64,000 bases of DNA from JACKFE01 sp050248735 (GTDB lineage: Bacteria > Nitrospirota > Nitrospiria > Nitrospirales > UBA8639): positions 372,001-436,000 of the forward strand of contig JBFWRU010000003.1 of assembly GCA_050248735.1 (NCBI GenBank), written 5' to 3'. The translations under genes were made by a program, and so were the position numbers. Each line of letters starts with the position of its first letter. Position 1 is the stretch's first letter. Below are positions 26,594 to 36,103 of the stretch, piece after piece. The notes beneath the pieces are model-generated. The model was not told the DNA's origin, searched no databases, and saw only the letters and a list, made by a program, of their open reading frames with translations.

Positions 26594-28186
26594 ATGAAAA
26601 CAACCGTGTCCCATGCGCTGATTGAAAATTTTCTCAACCATACGCCAACCTGGTACAAGCTGACTATTATTGCCTTTCTGATTCTGAATCCTATCCTGAT
26701 GGTCACCGGCGGACCGTTTGTCGCCGGATGGGTCCTCATTGTGGAATTTATTTTTACATTGGCCATGGCTCTGAAAAGTTACCCGCTTCAACCGGGTGGT
26801 TTGCTGGCCTTGGAAGCCGTCTTGATCGGCATGACCACACCAGACACCGTTTATCACGAAGCGCTCAATAATTTTCAGGTGATTTTGCTGCTGATTTTTA
26901 TGGTTGCGGGTATTTACTTCATGAAAGATCTTCTCCTGTTTCTGTTTACGAAAATTTTGCTTGGAGTTCGTTCAAAAGTCTGGCTAGGGCTATTGTTTTC
27001 CATCATGGGCGCATTTCTGTCGGCATTTCTCGACGCCCTGACCGTCACCGCCGTCATCATTGCCGTCGCCCTGGGTTTCTATAATATCTATCACCGGGTA
27101 GCTTCAGGGAAGTCCTCTCAGGCCTCCCATGACTCAACCAATGACCAGGAGGTTCAACAACTTCACCGTGAAGATCTCGACAACTTCAGAGGATTCCTTC
27201 GAAACCTTATGATGCATGGTGCTGTGGGCACAGCCTTGGGAGGGGTCTGTACGCTTGTGGGTGAGCCGCAAAATCTTCTTATTGCGGATAAAGCGGGTTG
27301 GGAATTCATGGAGTTCTTTTTCCGGATGGCACCTGTAACCATTCCGGTATTTGCCATTGGTTTGACGACCTGCCTGGTCGTCGAGAAAATGCGGTGGTTC
27401 GATTACGGCTACAAACTGTCGGAACCCGTTCGGCATATCCTGGTAGATTTCGAGACGGAACAGCAGAAACGACGGGACTCAGGAGATACGGCCAGACTCA
27501 TCATTCAGGCCATTGCCGGCATTTGGCTGATATTTGCCCTGGCATTTCACCTCGCTGAAGTCGGGATTATCGGATTAACCGTCATCGTCTTTATTACCGC
27601 ATTTAACGGCATTATCGAAGAACATCAAATTGGAGAAGCGTTCAAGGAGGCTCTTCCCTTTACGGCCCTGTTGGTGGTGTTTTTCGCCATTGTGGCGGTC
27701 ATCCAGGACCAGAATTTATTTTCCGGCATAATCGGATATGGATTAAGCTTGGAAGGATCCCATCAAATTGCGATGTTCTACTTGGCCAATGGGGTATTAT
27801 CGGCTATCAGCGACAATGTCTTTGTCGCAACGGTTTACATCCAGGAAGTCCTGCGTGCCCTGGAAGCCGGTACGATTAACCGTGACCAATTCGATTTGTT
27901 GGCAGTGGCCATCAACACGGGAACCAATATACCCAGCGTGGCTACCCCCAATGGCCAAGCGGCTTTTTTGTTTCTATTAACGTCTTCCCTGGCCCCGGTT
28001 ATCCGTTTATCCTATGGCAGAATGGTCTGGATGGCTCTTCCGTATACCTTGACCATGGCCAGCATAGGACTCCTGGCAACATATTTTTTTCTCGATCCTG
28101 CCACGTCCCTTCTCTATGAAACGGGACTAATCCAACATCATAGTCTGCCCAATCCCGTCAATCAGGGAGGAGGGGGAACTCACTAA
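26594..28186 (+). CDS. nhaB: Na+/H+ antiporter NhaB (copy 1)
   Basis: A 530-residue polytopic protein closely matching NhaB along its length: WYKLTIIAFLILNP, FIFTLAMALKSYPLQPGGLL, MVAGIYFMKDLLLFLFTKIL, SAFLDALTVTAVII, FRGFLRNLMMHGAVGTALGG, LVGEPQNLLI, and the C-terminal INTGTNIPSVATPNGQAAFL and LSYGRMVWMALPYTL. It exports Na+ in exchange for protons across the inner membrane. Paired with the preceding SulP gene on the same strand, 170 bases apart. The C-terminal tail is short. A paralogue is at 52678-54306. Confidence 0.95.
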   Translation: MKTTVSHALIENFLNHTPTWYKLTIIAFLILNPILMVTGGPFVAGWVLIVEFIFTLAMALKSYPLQPGGLLALEAVLIGMTTPDTVYHEALNNFQVILLLIFMVAGIYFMKDLLLFLFTKILLGVRSKVWLGLLFSIMGAFLSAFLDALTVTAVIIAVALGFYNIYHRVASGKSSQASHDSTNDQEVQQLHREDLDNFRGFLRNLMMHGAVGTALGGVCTLVGEPQNLLIADKAGWEFMEFFFRMAPVTIPVFAIGLTTCLVVEKMRWFDYGYKLSEPVRHILVDFETEQQKRRDSGDTARLIIQAIAGIWLIFALAFHLAEVGIIGLTVIVFITAFNGIIEEHQIGEAFKEALPFTALLVVFFAIVAVIQDQNLFSGIIGYGLSLEGSHQIAMFYLANGVLSAISDNVFVATVYIQEVLRALEAGTINRDQFDLLAVAINTGTNIPSVATPNGQAAFLFLLTSSLAPVIRLSYGRMVWMALPYTLTMASIGLLATYFFLDPATSLLYETGLIQHHSLPNPVNQGGGGTH

Positions 28187-28313
28187 GCTTGTTGAACATT
28201 CACTTCGGGAAGGAAAAAGACCTCAGCCGGAATATCTCCCAAGCCCTCTCGTATAGGGTCAGAGGAGTACCACTCCGGGCTTCCTCATGAAGTTGCCAGG
28301 CGGGCTCTGCAGA

Positions 28314-29402
28314 TCACGGAGTGAGGGTTGCCACTTTCTCGCTCTCTGGCCTGATCTGTTCCGGATAGAGGACAATTTCCACCCGGCGATTTTGGGCTCG
28401 ACCATCTTCCGTTTCGTTGCTCTGGACAGGTTGAGTATCAGCGTATCCTGTCGCCGAAAATTGACTCCGGTTCATGCCGGTTTGCTCAATCAAATATCGT
28501 AACACCGTAGTGGCACGAGCGGTTGAAAGTTCCCAATTCGTGGGATAGCGCTTTTGTAATTGGCCATAAATAGGGTTGTTGTCGGTGTGGCCTTCAACCT
28601 GAATGTATTTCTCCGGCAGGCTCGCCAGCACCTGCCCGACCTGCTTCATGATTTTGAGGCCAAGCGGCGTGAGTTCCGCCTCACCCGATTCAAACAACAC
28701 TTGCCCTAACATAGTGAGAACCAACCGGTCCTGATGCTGTGTCACCACCAAACTTTTCCCGAACTTTTCTTCCAAGGCCTTCGTAATCCGTTCAATTTCG
28801 TCTCCGACCGCCAACACTTCATGTTTGACTTTAGCTAATTGGGCTTCCTGCGCTTCACGGGATTTTCTGACCTGTTCCAATTCCTTCTTTAAGCGTTCGA
28901 TTTCCTTGAGGCGGTTTTCCAAGCTGGAGAGTTCCTGTCCTAGAATCCGATTTTGCTCACGGAGTTGAGAAAATTCCGCTACCTGAGCGTCCAAGCTGAC
29001 TCGCACGTGCTGAAAGGCTTTCCCCAAATCGTCAAAGTCAACGGAACCCGTTCCAAACATTTTTGGCACGGAGGAAGAGCCCCCCTGTTGATTGGTGAAC
29101 CCCAGAACCTGTGCATACAAGGTCTCCAATTCTTTTTTTACATTAGCCAATTGTTGTTCTTTTATTTGTTCCTGAACCTCTACCGTTTGCTCCAGTTCTT
29201 TTTTGGTTTCTTGAAGTTGAGCAATTTCAACCTCCCGCGCTTCCACGGTCTTTGTCAGCCGTTCGACTTCCTGTGCGGTGCCGTCCTTCGTCATTTCCAA
29301 TTCTTGAAGGGCTTGTTCATGCGAACGTTGACTGACACACCCCAGTACCGAGGTGCACCATATCATCACAATGAAAACCTGGAACCAGTTTCTCATCCTC
29401 AT
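28314..29402 (-). CDS. OmpA-family lipoprotein with coiled coil
   Basis: The ATG at 29402 is preceded by AAGGAG at 8-base spacing, so this start is preferred over one 15 codons upstream. The 362-residue protein has a signal peptide ending in a lipobox (SVLGC near residue 22), a long Glu/Lys/Gln-rich coiled coil (residues 30-210) and a C-terminal OmpA-like peptidoglycan-binding domain: VEGHTDNNPI, NWELSTARATTVLRYL, FSATGYADTQPV, NRRVEIVLYPE. It probably tethers the envelope to the cell wall. A MotB-like or Pal-like role is possible, but there is no membrane helix of the MotB type. It is convergent with nhaB. Confidence 0.85.
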   Translation of the reverse strand: MRMRNWFQVFIVMIWCTSVLGCVSQRSHEQALQELEMTKDGTAQEVERLTKTVEAREVEIAQLQETKKELEQTVEVQEQIKEQQLANVKKELETLYAQVLGFTNQQGGSSSVPKMFGTGSVDFDDLGKAFQHVRVSLDAQVAEFSQLREQNRILGQELSSLENRLKEIERLKKELEQVRKSREAQEAQLAKVKHEVLAVGDEIERITKALEEKFGKSLVVTQHQDRLVLTMLGQVLFESGEAELTPLGLKIMKQVGQVLASLPEKYIQVEGHTDNNPIYGQLQKRYPTNWELSTARATTVLRYLIEQTGMNRSQFSATGYADTQPVQSNETEDGRAQNRRVEIVLYPEQIRPESEKVATLTP

Positions 29403-29962
29403 AGTGAATACTCCTTCACGATCACCGGATCTCACTCCTTCCATCACCTGCCATCAATCATGGAGAGGATAAAGATTCCATACTGTTGTAACTTTTCAGT
29501 TCCGTCCACCCATCTCACTGGATATGAATTTTTTCCTTACCTGGCATGAGTTCAGAAGACAGGAAAGTTAAAATTCCCTTCGAGAGCATGCATGACTCAC
29601 CCCTCTCTCGGCTTTTCCCGTGATTCACTTTAGGAAACCGCTTATAAAGACCACCATTGTCCTGAAAAGAAGCAGAATTGGCCATCAGGCGCTTCAAGGG
29701 TCAAAGAAAGAGTCATGGCATGGCATGACCTCCCAACACTTCCTCGAGTCATCTGAAGCTTTGAAAGAAAAGAACAATGGGAGACAAGATTGGAGAGTAA
29801 CCGAAAAATGAAGGATTCCCTTCGGGAAAGGGTCGATTCAATGAAATACGGGAAGGCGATAGGATTTCCCTTCGGGATATGTTGGACCTTTAATAAGCAT
29901 TGGCAGGCTTAGTCCTGCCCACTGAATTATTTGGAACTTTTGCCAATTACCAGCCTCAAGTC
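29403..29962. other. Intergenic gap with UUCG-type hairpins
   Basis: 560 bases between the OmpA-like gene (transcribed leftwards) and the end of the nuoM-like gene. No convincing gene is seen on either strand. Two short motifs, TTCCC-TTCG-GGAA at 29816-29828 and TTTCCC-TTCG-GGAT at 29865-29878, could form small UUCG tetraloop hairpins. Being downstream of nuoM on the minus strand, they may act as 3' structures of the operon transcript. Confidence 0.4.
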
Positions 29963-31471
29963 TTATTGAAAAACCAACTCCGAGAGTACCCGTGCGTGAT
30001 AAGGAGCCATATGTTGGACTAGGCCCGCTACGCTTGAATCCATCATTTCCATGAGTGGGGAAGGATACAACCCGATCCACAAGATCAGAATGGCAAAAGG
30101 GATCACAGTGGCCAATTCCCGCCCACTCAGATCAGTCAGTTGGGAAATGGTGGGGGATTTGGGTTGACCCAATACGACTCGTTGCAACATCCAAAGCATG
30201 TATGCCGCAGCTAAAACTATTCCTCCCATGGATAAAAGAACCATGACATAACTTTCGAAGGATGTCCCAACCAAAACCAAAAATTCTCCGATAAAATTAC
30301 ATGTTCCCGGCAAGCCAAATGATGCCACGGAAAAGAGACAAAAGAACGCCACAAACCGGGGCATGGGTTTTTGCACACCCCCGTAATCGTGAATCGACCG
30401 GCTATGCGTTCGATCATACAATTGGCCCACGGCCAGAAAGAGGGCACCCGTCGTAATACCATGGTTCACCATTTGTAAAATCGCCCCTTGAATGCCGTGA
30501 TTATTGAATACAAAAATTCCTAAGGTCACAAACCCCATATGGGAAATGGATGAATAGGCCACCAGTTTCTTTAAATCCGATTGGGCCAAGGCCATATACC
30601 CGCCATACAGAATTCCCGCAACCGACAACCACAAGATAAACGGAGCAAACGTCACGGAGGCCTCAGGAAACATGGGAAGACAAAAACGTAAAAATCCATA
30701 CCCGCCCATTTTTAAAAGCACCCCAGCCAAAATGACGCTTCCAGCCGTGGGAGCTTCGGAATGGGCATCCGGCAGCCAAGTGTGAAAGGGTAGCATGGGC
30801 AATTTAATGGCAAAGGCTAAAAAGAAGGCCAGAAATATCCAAAACTGCGCATCGGGGGAATAGGTTTGTTCCGCCAAAACTAGAATATCGAAGGTCCGCC
30901 CCCCTTCGACGTACAATCCGAGAATTGCCAAGAGTAGGATCAGGCTCCCTGACAAGCTGTACAGGACGAATTTGATTCCAGCCGCAATGCGTTGAGGACC
31001 TCCCCACAAGATGATCATGAAATACATGGGGATCATCGTGACTTCCCACAACATAAAAAATAAAAACAGGTCCAGGGCGGTAAACACCACAATCATGGCC
31101 CCTTCGACCAAAAGAATCATCGCCATAAAGGAACGTACCCGTGTGGTAATGGATTTCCAGGAGCAGAGAACGCAAAAGGGACAGAGCAGGGTGGTAAGCA
31201 AAACCAGGAGAAGACTGATCCCATCCACCCCGACCGCATATTGAATGTTGAACGTTGGCATCCAGGCCATCCGCTCCACGAATTGCATGCTCTGAGTGGA
31301 GAAATCAAAATCTCTCAACAGGAGAAGTGAGAGGATACCATCTCCCAGGGTACTCCCGAGGGCCACACGCCGAATCCACTCCTGATTTTGAATACAGGCG
31401 ATGATCGCAATACCCAAAAACGGAATGGCAATCATGACACTCAAAAGATGTTCAGTGAAGATTGCGTTCAT
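29963..31471 (-). CDS. nuoM: NuoM/MrpD-type proton-translocating subunit
   Basis: A 502-residue membrane protein of the NADH-quinone oxidoreductase chain M family: VGVDGISLLLVLLTTLL, a Glu-bearing helix (LFFMLWEVTMIPMYFMI), the Lys helix and HTWLPDAHSEAPTAGSVIL, and KKLVAYSSISHMGFVTLGIF. A strong ribosome site (AAGGGGAG) precedes the ATG. It is the last gene of the dabA-mrp-nuo cluster. The cluster has no NADH- or quinone-binding subunits, so this is an ion-translocating antiporter-like subunit rather than part of a complete complex I. Confidence 0.93.
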   Translation of the reverse strand: MNAIFTEHLLSVMIAIPFLGIAIIACIQNQEWIRRVALGSTLGDGILSLLLLRDFDFSTQSMQFVERMAWMPTFNIQYAVGVDGISLLLVLLTTLLCPFCVLCSWKSITTRVRSFMAMILLVEGAMIVVFTALDLFLFFMLWEVTMIPMYFMIILWGGPQRIAAGIKFVLYSLSGSLILLLAILGLYVEGGRTFDILVLAEQTYSPDAQFWIFLAFFLAFAIKLPMLPFHTWLPDAHSEAPTAGSVILAGVLLKMGGYGFLRFCLPMFPEASVTFAPFILWLSVAGILYGGYMALAQSDLKKLVAYSSISHMGFVTLGIFVFNNHGIQGAILQMVNHGITTGALFLAVGQLYDRTHSRSIHDYGGVQKPMPRFVAFFCLFSVASFGLPGTCNFIGEFLVLVGTSFESYVMVLLSMGGIVLAAAYMLWMLQRVVLGQPKSPTISQLTDLSGRELATVIPFAILILWIGLYPSPLMEMMDSSVAGLVQHMAPYHARVLSELVFQ

Positions 31472-31609
31472 AGTCTCCCCTTCATGAAATGCCGATCATG
31501 ACACCATCAAAGCATGAAACACACGCTATCGTTTTTGCGACACTCAGTGTCATTGAATGTCAGTGCCGTGCCTGTAGTCCCTATCTCACAGACAAGCCAT
31601 TTGCCCAGT

Positions 31610-33787
31610 TCACAGAACAAACCAAAATAACAGCAACATTCCGATAATGAGCCAGAAAATCATCACCAGCAGGTGATGCTGTAAGGTACGAGGCTCCAGT
31701 TCGCGCATCAAATCCCCTGCAACCTCGGCCTGCTCCCCTATTCGATTCACTTTTTTGTCGAGAATCTTGATGTCGATTGATTTCCATAGCCAATTGGCAA
31801 TGCCTAAACTCTGTTTCCCGATTCCCACCACCACCCGATCCACACCACGAAGGTCCACCACCCGCCAGAGCCAACCAGCCATTCCGACGCTGTTCCGTCC
31901 TAACCCAACCACCAGGCCGTCAATTCCCCGAAGATCCACCACCCGCCACAACCACTTGGCTGTCACGACCGACCCATTCGCGACTCCCAGGATCAGCGCA
32001 TCAAATACTTGCCGATCGACCACACGCCACAGCCATCGAGCAAAACGGAGAGTCGGTTGTACGATATAGGCCTCGTACAATTCGTCGAAATACAGTTTAT
32101 TCAAAAAGTGGACATACCATCGCTTTCCCATTGCAGATTGCCGAAACCTGGATCCGGAGTTTTTCGCATAAAACAAGTAACCCACGCCAATACCACCGAC
32201 TGCAAATATGAGTGCAATAATCAGGTGAGGACTCATCTCGAAAGACAGTTCAACCGGGCTCAAAACCAGACGATGTCCGACAACCGGTGACAAAAATTCG
32301 GCAAACCAACCCCATAAAAACAGTAAAAGGCTTCCAGATGCTCCGACCACTGCCAGGACTCCCAAGAGATGAATCGGAGAGAAGAAACGGGGTTGGATGG
32401 ATTTAGCCATCGCTTCGGCTCCTTGGCCAGATGAAACAGGGGGATGAAATAATACCAGCACTCCCCGAAAGATATATAAGGCCGTAAAAAACACCGTCAG
32501 AAATCCGAGCATCCAGAAAGTCCATTGTGCCGAGGCCATCGATTGAGCCATCCACAATTGTTCATACGGACCGGAAAAAAGCAGGAAAGGAGGCAGGCAG
32601 GCTAACAGGACGGTTCCTGACAACAACGGCCACAGAGAAGGCATCGTGGCATCAAATCTGGAAACGAATGGTGTTTCATGTCCATGTGAACCAACCGATC
32701 GAAGAGCATTGCCCGTGGATAAAAATAAGAATCCCTTCAAACATCCATGAGCCAGCATGTGAAAAATTGACACCACAAAGGCTCCCACCCCGCATGTCAT
32801 AATCATGAAACCGATTTGACCAATCGTGGAAAATGCCAGCATGCGTTTAATATCCACCTGGGTCAGGGAGACCAATGTCGCAAAAATCGCGGTGCCCCCC
32901 CCGATCACGGCAATAAACGTCATGGCTTCAGGCGAAAGGATCACCAACGGGCTCATGCGAACCAACAAGAAGGGACCGGCATTCACCATCGTGGCGGCAT
33001 GGATCAATGCTGAAACAGGCGTGGGCGCTTCCATGGCAAAGGGGAGCCAAACGTGGAAAGGCACCTGTGCGGATTTCCCCATGGCCCCCATGAATAAAAA
33101 GAGGGTAATGAGAGTCAAGACGTGAATAGGGAAGTCCAAGCCAAGCCAGTCAAACAGGTTGATTGTGGTTCCTTGCATGGACGGGGCTTCCGCTAAAATG
33201 GTCTGGATATCCAACGTTCCAAAGATGGAATAGGTCAGAATAACCCCAAAGCCTAAACCTACGTCGGCCACTGAATTGACGAGAAAGGCTTTGGTGGCGG
33301 CCTGCGCGGAAGACATTCGTTCTCCCCAATGAGAAATCAACAAATAGGAGCAGATCCCCATGATCTCCCAGAACACATACATCATGAGCAGATTATTACT
33401 CATGACCAGCATGATCATTGAAAACGTGAATAGAGCAATAACCGCAAAAAACCGGTTATACCGGGGATCGCCGATCATATAACGGGACGCATAGACATGG
33501 ACCACGCTGCTCACACCAGTGACCAGAAGCAGGAGTAATACGGTGAGTTGGTCGACATAGAGTCCCAGATCGACAAGCAGGTCACCCGAATGGATCAGTC
33601 GATACAGGGGAATGGAGAATGCCCCGTCAAAGGCCACCTGAGCAAACGCGACAATGGAAAAGATGAAGGATAGAGCAATCGCGGGGATGCCGATCTTATG
33701 GCCATGCTCGCCTAGCCAGGGTTTCCCGAGCACCAGAACCAACGCTGCGATCAGAGGAAGGCAAGGAATAAGGATGAGGAATGTCAT
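31610..33787 (-). CDS. nuoL: NuoL/MrpA/DabB-type ion-translocating subunit with a four-repeat C-terminus
   Basis: A 725-residue membrane protein. The proton_antipo_M core is clear: YASRYMIGDPRYNRFF, VFWEIMGICSYLLISHWG, FHVWLPFAMEAPTPVSALIH, and DIKRMLAFSTIGQIGFMI. After the last core helix it carries NKLYFDELYEAY, the normal NuoL C-terminal segment, then four tandem 27-residue units beginning WLWRVVD or WLWKSID at residues 585, 612, 639 and 666, and a final membrane helix. DabB/MpsA, the usual partner of DabA, belongs to this superfamily, so this is the best candidate for that role here. It is 30 bases after the mrpD-like gene. Confidence 0.92.
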   Translation of the reverse strand: MTFLILIPCLPLIAALVLVLGKPWLGEHGHKIGIPAIALSFIFSIVAFAQVAFDGAFSIPLYRLIHSGDLLVDLGLYVDQLTVLLLLLVTGVSSVVHVYASRYMIGDPRYNRFFAVIALFTFSMIMLVMSNNLLMMYVFWEIMGICSYLLISHWGERMSSAQAATKAFLVNSVADVGLGFGVILTYSIFGTLDIQTILAEAPSMQGTTINLFDWLGLDFPIHVLTLITLFLFMGAMGKSAQVPFHVWLPFAMEAPTPVSALIHAATMVNAGPFLLVRMSPLVILSPEAMTFIAVIGGGTAIFATLVSLTQVDIKRMLAFSTIGQIGFMIMTCGVGAFVVSIFHMLAHGCLKGFLFLSTGNALRSVGSHGHETPFVSRFDATMPSLWPLLSGTVLLACLPPFLLFSGPYEQLWMAQSMASAQWTFWMLGFLTVFFTALYIFRGVLVLFHPPVSSGQGAEAMAKSIQPRFFSPIHLLGVLAVVGASGSLLLFLWGWFAEFLSPVVGHRLVLSPVELSFEMSPHLIIALIFAVGGIGVGYLFYAKNSGSRFRQSAMGKRWYVHFLNKLYFDELYEAYIVQPTLRFARWLWRVVDRQVFDALILGVANGSVVTAKWLWRVVDLRGIDGLVVGLGRNSVGMAGWLWRVVDLRGVDRVVVGIGKQSLGIANWLWKSIDIKILDKKVNRIGEQAEVAGDLMRELEPRTLQHHLLVMIFWLIIGMLLLFWFVL
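31712..32035 (-). repeat. Four tandem 81-bp coding repeats in the nuoL-like gene
   Basis: These encode residues 585-692, four units of exactly 27 codons with the pattern W-L-W-(R/K)-x-(V/I)-D, then I/V/L-D and a Gly-rich turn (VVGLGRNS, VVGIGKQS), ending in A-x. Units 2 and 3 are the most alike (WLWRVVDLRG in both), while units 1 and 4 have diverged. The unit corresponds to the single amphipathic segment after the NuoL core, so it looks like an internal expansion. Confidence 0.85.
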
Positions 33788-33817
33788 AATCAGGAGTACG
33801 CCTTCACCCCAACTCCG

Positions 33818-35287
33818 TTAAAGTCCGGATGGAATCGCAGTCTTGAGGAGAAAGCTGATGATATGATCGCTCATTAAACCCAACAGAATGACGGCCACCG
33901 ATGTCGCTCCCAGGCTAATTCGCACCGCCAACGGGACCTCACGGACGAGGGGAGGCTGCTCAGGTGACCGATCACGAAAAACCCGTTCGAATAATTTAAT
34001 GAAATAGGCCATGGTCAACAGCGTCGCAATGAGCACCGCCGCAATGGCCAGGTAATTCCGCGCGTCCACCGCACCAAGAATGATGTACCATTTCCCAAAA
34101 AACCCGCCGGTTGGAGGGATTCCGATCATCGACAAGGCGATGACGACCAAGGCGACCGACATCCATCCGGTTCCCCCGTGCAATCGCGGAAGATCCTCAA
34201 TATTGCGAACCCCATACAGATGAATAATCGCCCCTGCCCAGAAAAACAATCCCGCTTGCATCACCGCATCATTCAGAAGGTAAAACACTCCTCCGACAAA
34301 CCCGGTTTGATTCCCGAGACTAATCCCCACCAGAACCAACCCAATATGTGATAGCCCCCCATAGGCAAACATGCGCTTAATATTTTCCTGGGACAAGGCC
34401 AGGAATGCACCAATCAACGCAGCCACGGCACCTAAAATGCCTACCAAAAACAGAACGGGAATCTGGTAGACCACGGCATGCGCTCCCAGTACCCAAAACA
34501 TAATGCGAATCCAACCGTATAAAGCCACCTTGGTCACTAACGATGCCAGCATGGGTGATACTCGGTCGGGAGCATACGTATAGGCGTCCGGCAACCATCC
34601 ATGAAGCGGCACCAGCGCCATCTTGATGCCCAAGCCAATAAACATAAACAACACCCCGACCGCGATAGCCTTGGAAGTCACCAACGGCGGCACCCGTTGG
34701 GCCAGGTCCGCCATATTGAGGGTACCCGTTTCGGCATACATATATCCCACTCCCAGAAGATACAAGGAGGCCCCGAACGTACCCAAAATTAAATATCGAA
34801 ACCCCGCAACAAGGGCTTTCCCCCCGGCCAACCCCACCAAGGCATAGGCAGACAAGGCGGATACTTCTAAAAACACAAAAAGGTTGAACAAGTCACCGGC
34901 AAATACCATCCCGATCAGACTGGCTATTAATAACAATACCAGCGTATAAAACGGGACAATCCGGCTGCCAAGATACGGAAACAAGACCGAGCTGAGAAAG
35001 ATGACACATACCAACCCGACAAGACTCAGAGCCACAGTCATCACGCTGGCCAACCCGTCAGCCACCCACTCAATTCCGACCGGGGCGGCCCAACCACCAA
35101 ACGAATAGTGAATGGTCCCGGTTTCAATAACCCCCACGAGATTCGCGATAGAGACCAGAACCATGCCGATCATAATGGTAATAACTAATGGCCGGCACCA
35201 TTCCCGGTGTTTCATACCAAGTAACGGCAGACAAATGGCTAAACCCAGGGGCAGCAGAAAGAGGACCACAGGCAGGTTTCGCGTCAT
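33818..35287 (-). CDS. mrpD: Mrp-type Na+/H+ antiporter subunit D (NuoN-like)
   Basis: A 489-residue polytopic protein of the MrpD/MnhD family: GDLFNLFVFLEVSALSAYALV, then GIKMALVPLHGWLPDAYTYAPD and NIKRMFAYGGLSHIGLVLVG, with a Pro-rich helix GIPPTGGFFGKWYI. It would form one of three ion-translocating modules in the complex. Its ATG overlaps the mrpC stop by four bases (ATGA), so they are coupled. Confidence 0.93.
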   Translation of the reverse strand: MTRNLPVVLFLLPLGLAICLPLLGMKHREWCRPLVITIMIGMVLVSIANLVGVIETGTIHYSFGGWAAPVGIEWVADGLASVMTVALSLVGLVCVIFLSSVLFPYLGSRIVPFYTLVLLLIASLIGMVFAGDLFNLFVFLEVSALSAYALVGLAGGKALVAGFRYLILGTFGASLYLLGVGYMYAETGTLNMADLAQRVPPLVTSKAIAVGVLFMFIGLGIKMALVPLHGWLPDAYTYAPDRVSPMLASLVTKVALYGWIRIMFWVLGAHAVVYQIPVLFLVGILGAVAALIGAFLALSQENIKRMFAYGGLSHIGLVLVGISLGNQTGFVGGVFYLLNDAVMQAGLFFWAGAIIHLYGVRNIEDLPRLHGGTGWMSVALVVIALSMIGIPPTGGFFGKWYIILGAVDARNYLAIAAVLIATLLTMAYFIKLFERVFRDRSPEQPPLVREVPLAVRISLGATSVAVILLGLMSDHIISFLLKTAIPSGL

Positions 35288-35664
35288 TCCATCCTTTTGA
35301 GAATTTCTTCCTCGTCCAGACTGCCGTACTTTTTATAAATGGCATCCGCGAGGGCCAGGGAGACCCCCAGGGTGGCCACCCCCACCACAATGGCGGTCAA
35401 AGTCAGTACGTGAGGGAGAGGATTGGTATAGACTTCAGGCTGAATGGCCTCCGTGGTAGACAATAGGATGGGCACCGTAGCACCTTGCTTGGCACTGGTC
35501 GTCACGAGAAAAAAGATGACACTCGTTTGCATGAGATACATCCCAATCAGTTTTTTTACGAGATTGTACCGGGTTACCATGATATAAATGCCCCACAAAA
35601 ACAACAACACGAACGCAATATAATTAGGGCGCTGAAACCACCCTTGGATCAACTCAAACATCAT
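35284..35664 (-). CDS. mrpC: Mrp-type antiporter subunit C (NuoK-like)
   Basis: A 126-residue, three-helix protein of the MnhC/NuoK family: FVLLFLWGIYIMVTRYNLVK, IGMYLMQTSVIFFLV, then PLPHVLTLTAIVVGVATLGV and SLALADAIYKKYGSL. The VLTLTAIVVGVA helix is a family hallmark. It overlaps mrpB by 11 bases. Two adjacent ATG codons (35664, 35661) could start it. Confidence 0.92.
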   Translation of the reverse strand: MMFELIQGWFQRPNYIAFVLLFLWGIYIMVTRYNLVKKLIGMYLMQTSVIFFLVTTSAKQGATVPILLSTTEAIQPEVYTNPLPHVLTLTAIVVGVATLGVSLALADAIYKKYGSLDEEEILKRME

Positions 35665-36103
35665 ACTCCTGTTCGGTATCGTGATAAGCCAGGCTCAGCA
35701 CGATAGAAATCCCCGTCACGGCTACATCCACGGCTACCCCGATTTGCGCAAGAAGGATCCCGATATACCGACGTGCGGGTGCATCGACACCCGGGATCTC
35801 CAGATTGGCATAGTTCAAAAATTCTCCTCCTCCAATGAGGCAGAGACCACCGACTCCAACAAAAATAATCAATCCCACTCCATCGCCATGCAGCACCCTT
35901 TCCACAAGACGACCCTGCGGAGACTTCAGCCCGAACACTAAAAAGGTTAAGATCATACTGGTGGTCCAAATGACGCCAGCCACAAACCCGCCTCCCGGAC
36001 CATACTGCCCAAAGAACAGGACATACAGGGCAAATAACTGGGCCAAGGGAATGAGCAACCGACTCATAGTCTGGACGATCAGACTGTCGTGCATCTGCTT
36101 CAT
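35654..36103 (-). CDS. mrpB: Mrp-type antiporter subunit B (MnhB domain)
   Basis: The ATG at 36103 makes an ATGA overlap with the upstream gene and gives 149 residues; a longer frame would extend into that gene. It has the MnhB pattern: SRLLIPLAQLFALYVLFFGQ, YGPGGGFVAGVIWTTSMILT, and a C-terminal helix (IGILLAQIGVAVDVAVTGIS). MrpB is a membrane scaffold subunit of the Mrp complex. Confidence 0.92.
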   Translation of the reverse strand: MKQMHDSLIVQTMSRLLIPLAQLFALYVLFFGQYGPGGGFVAGVIWTTSMILTFLVFGLKSPQGRLVERVLHGDGVGLIIFVGVGGLCLIGGGEFLNYANLEIPGVDAPARRYIGILLAQIGVAVDVAVTGISIVLSLAYHDTEQEYDV

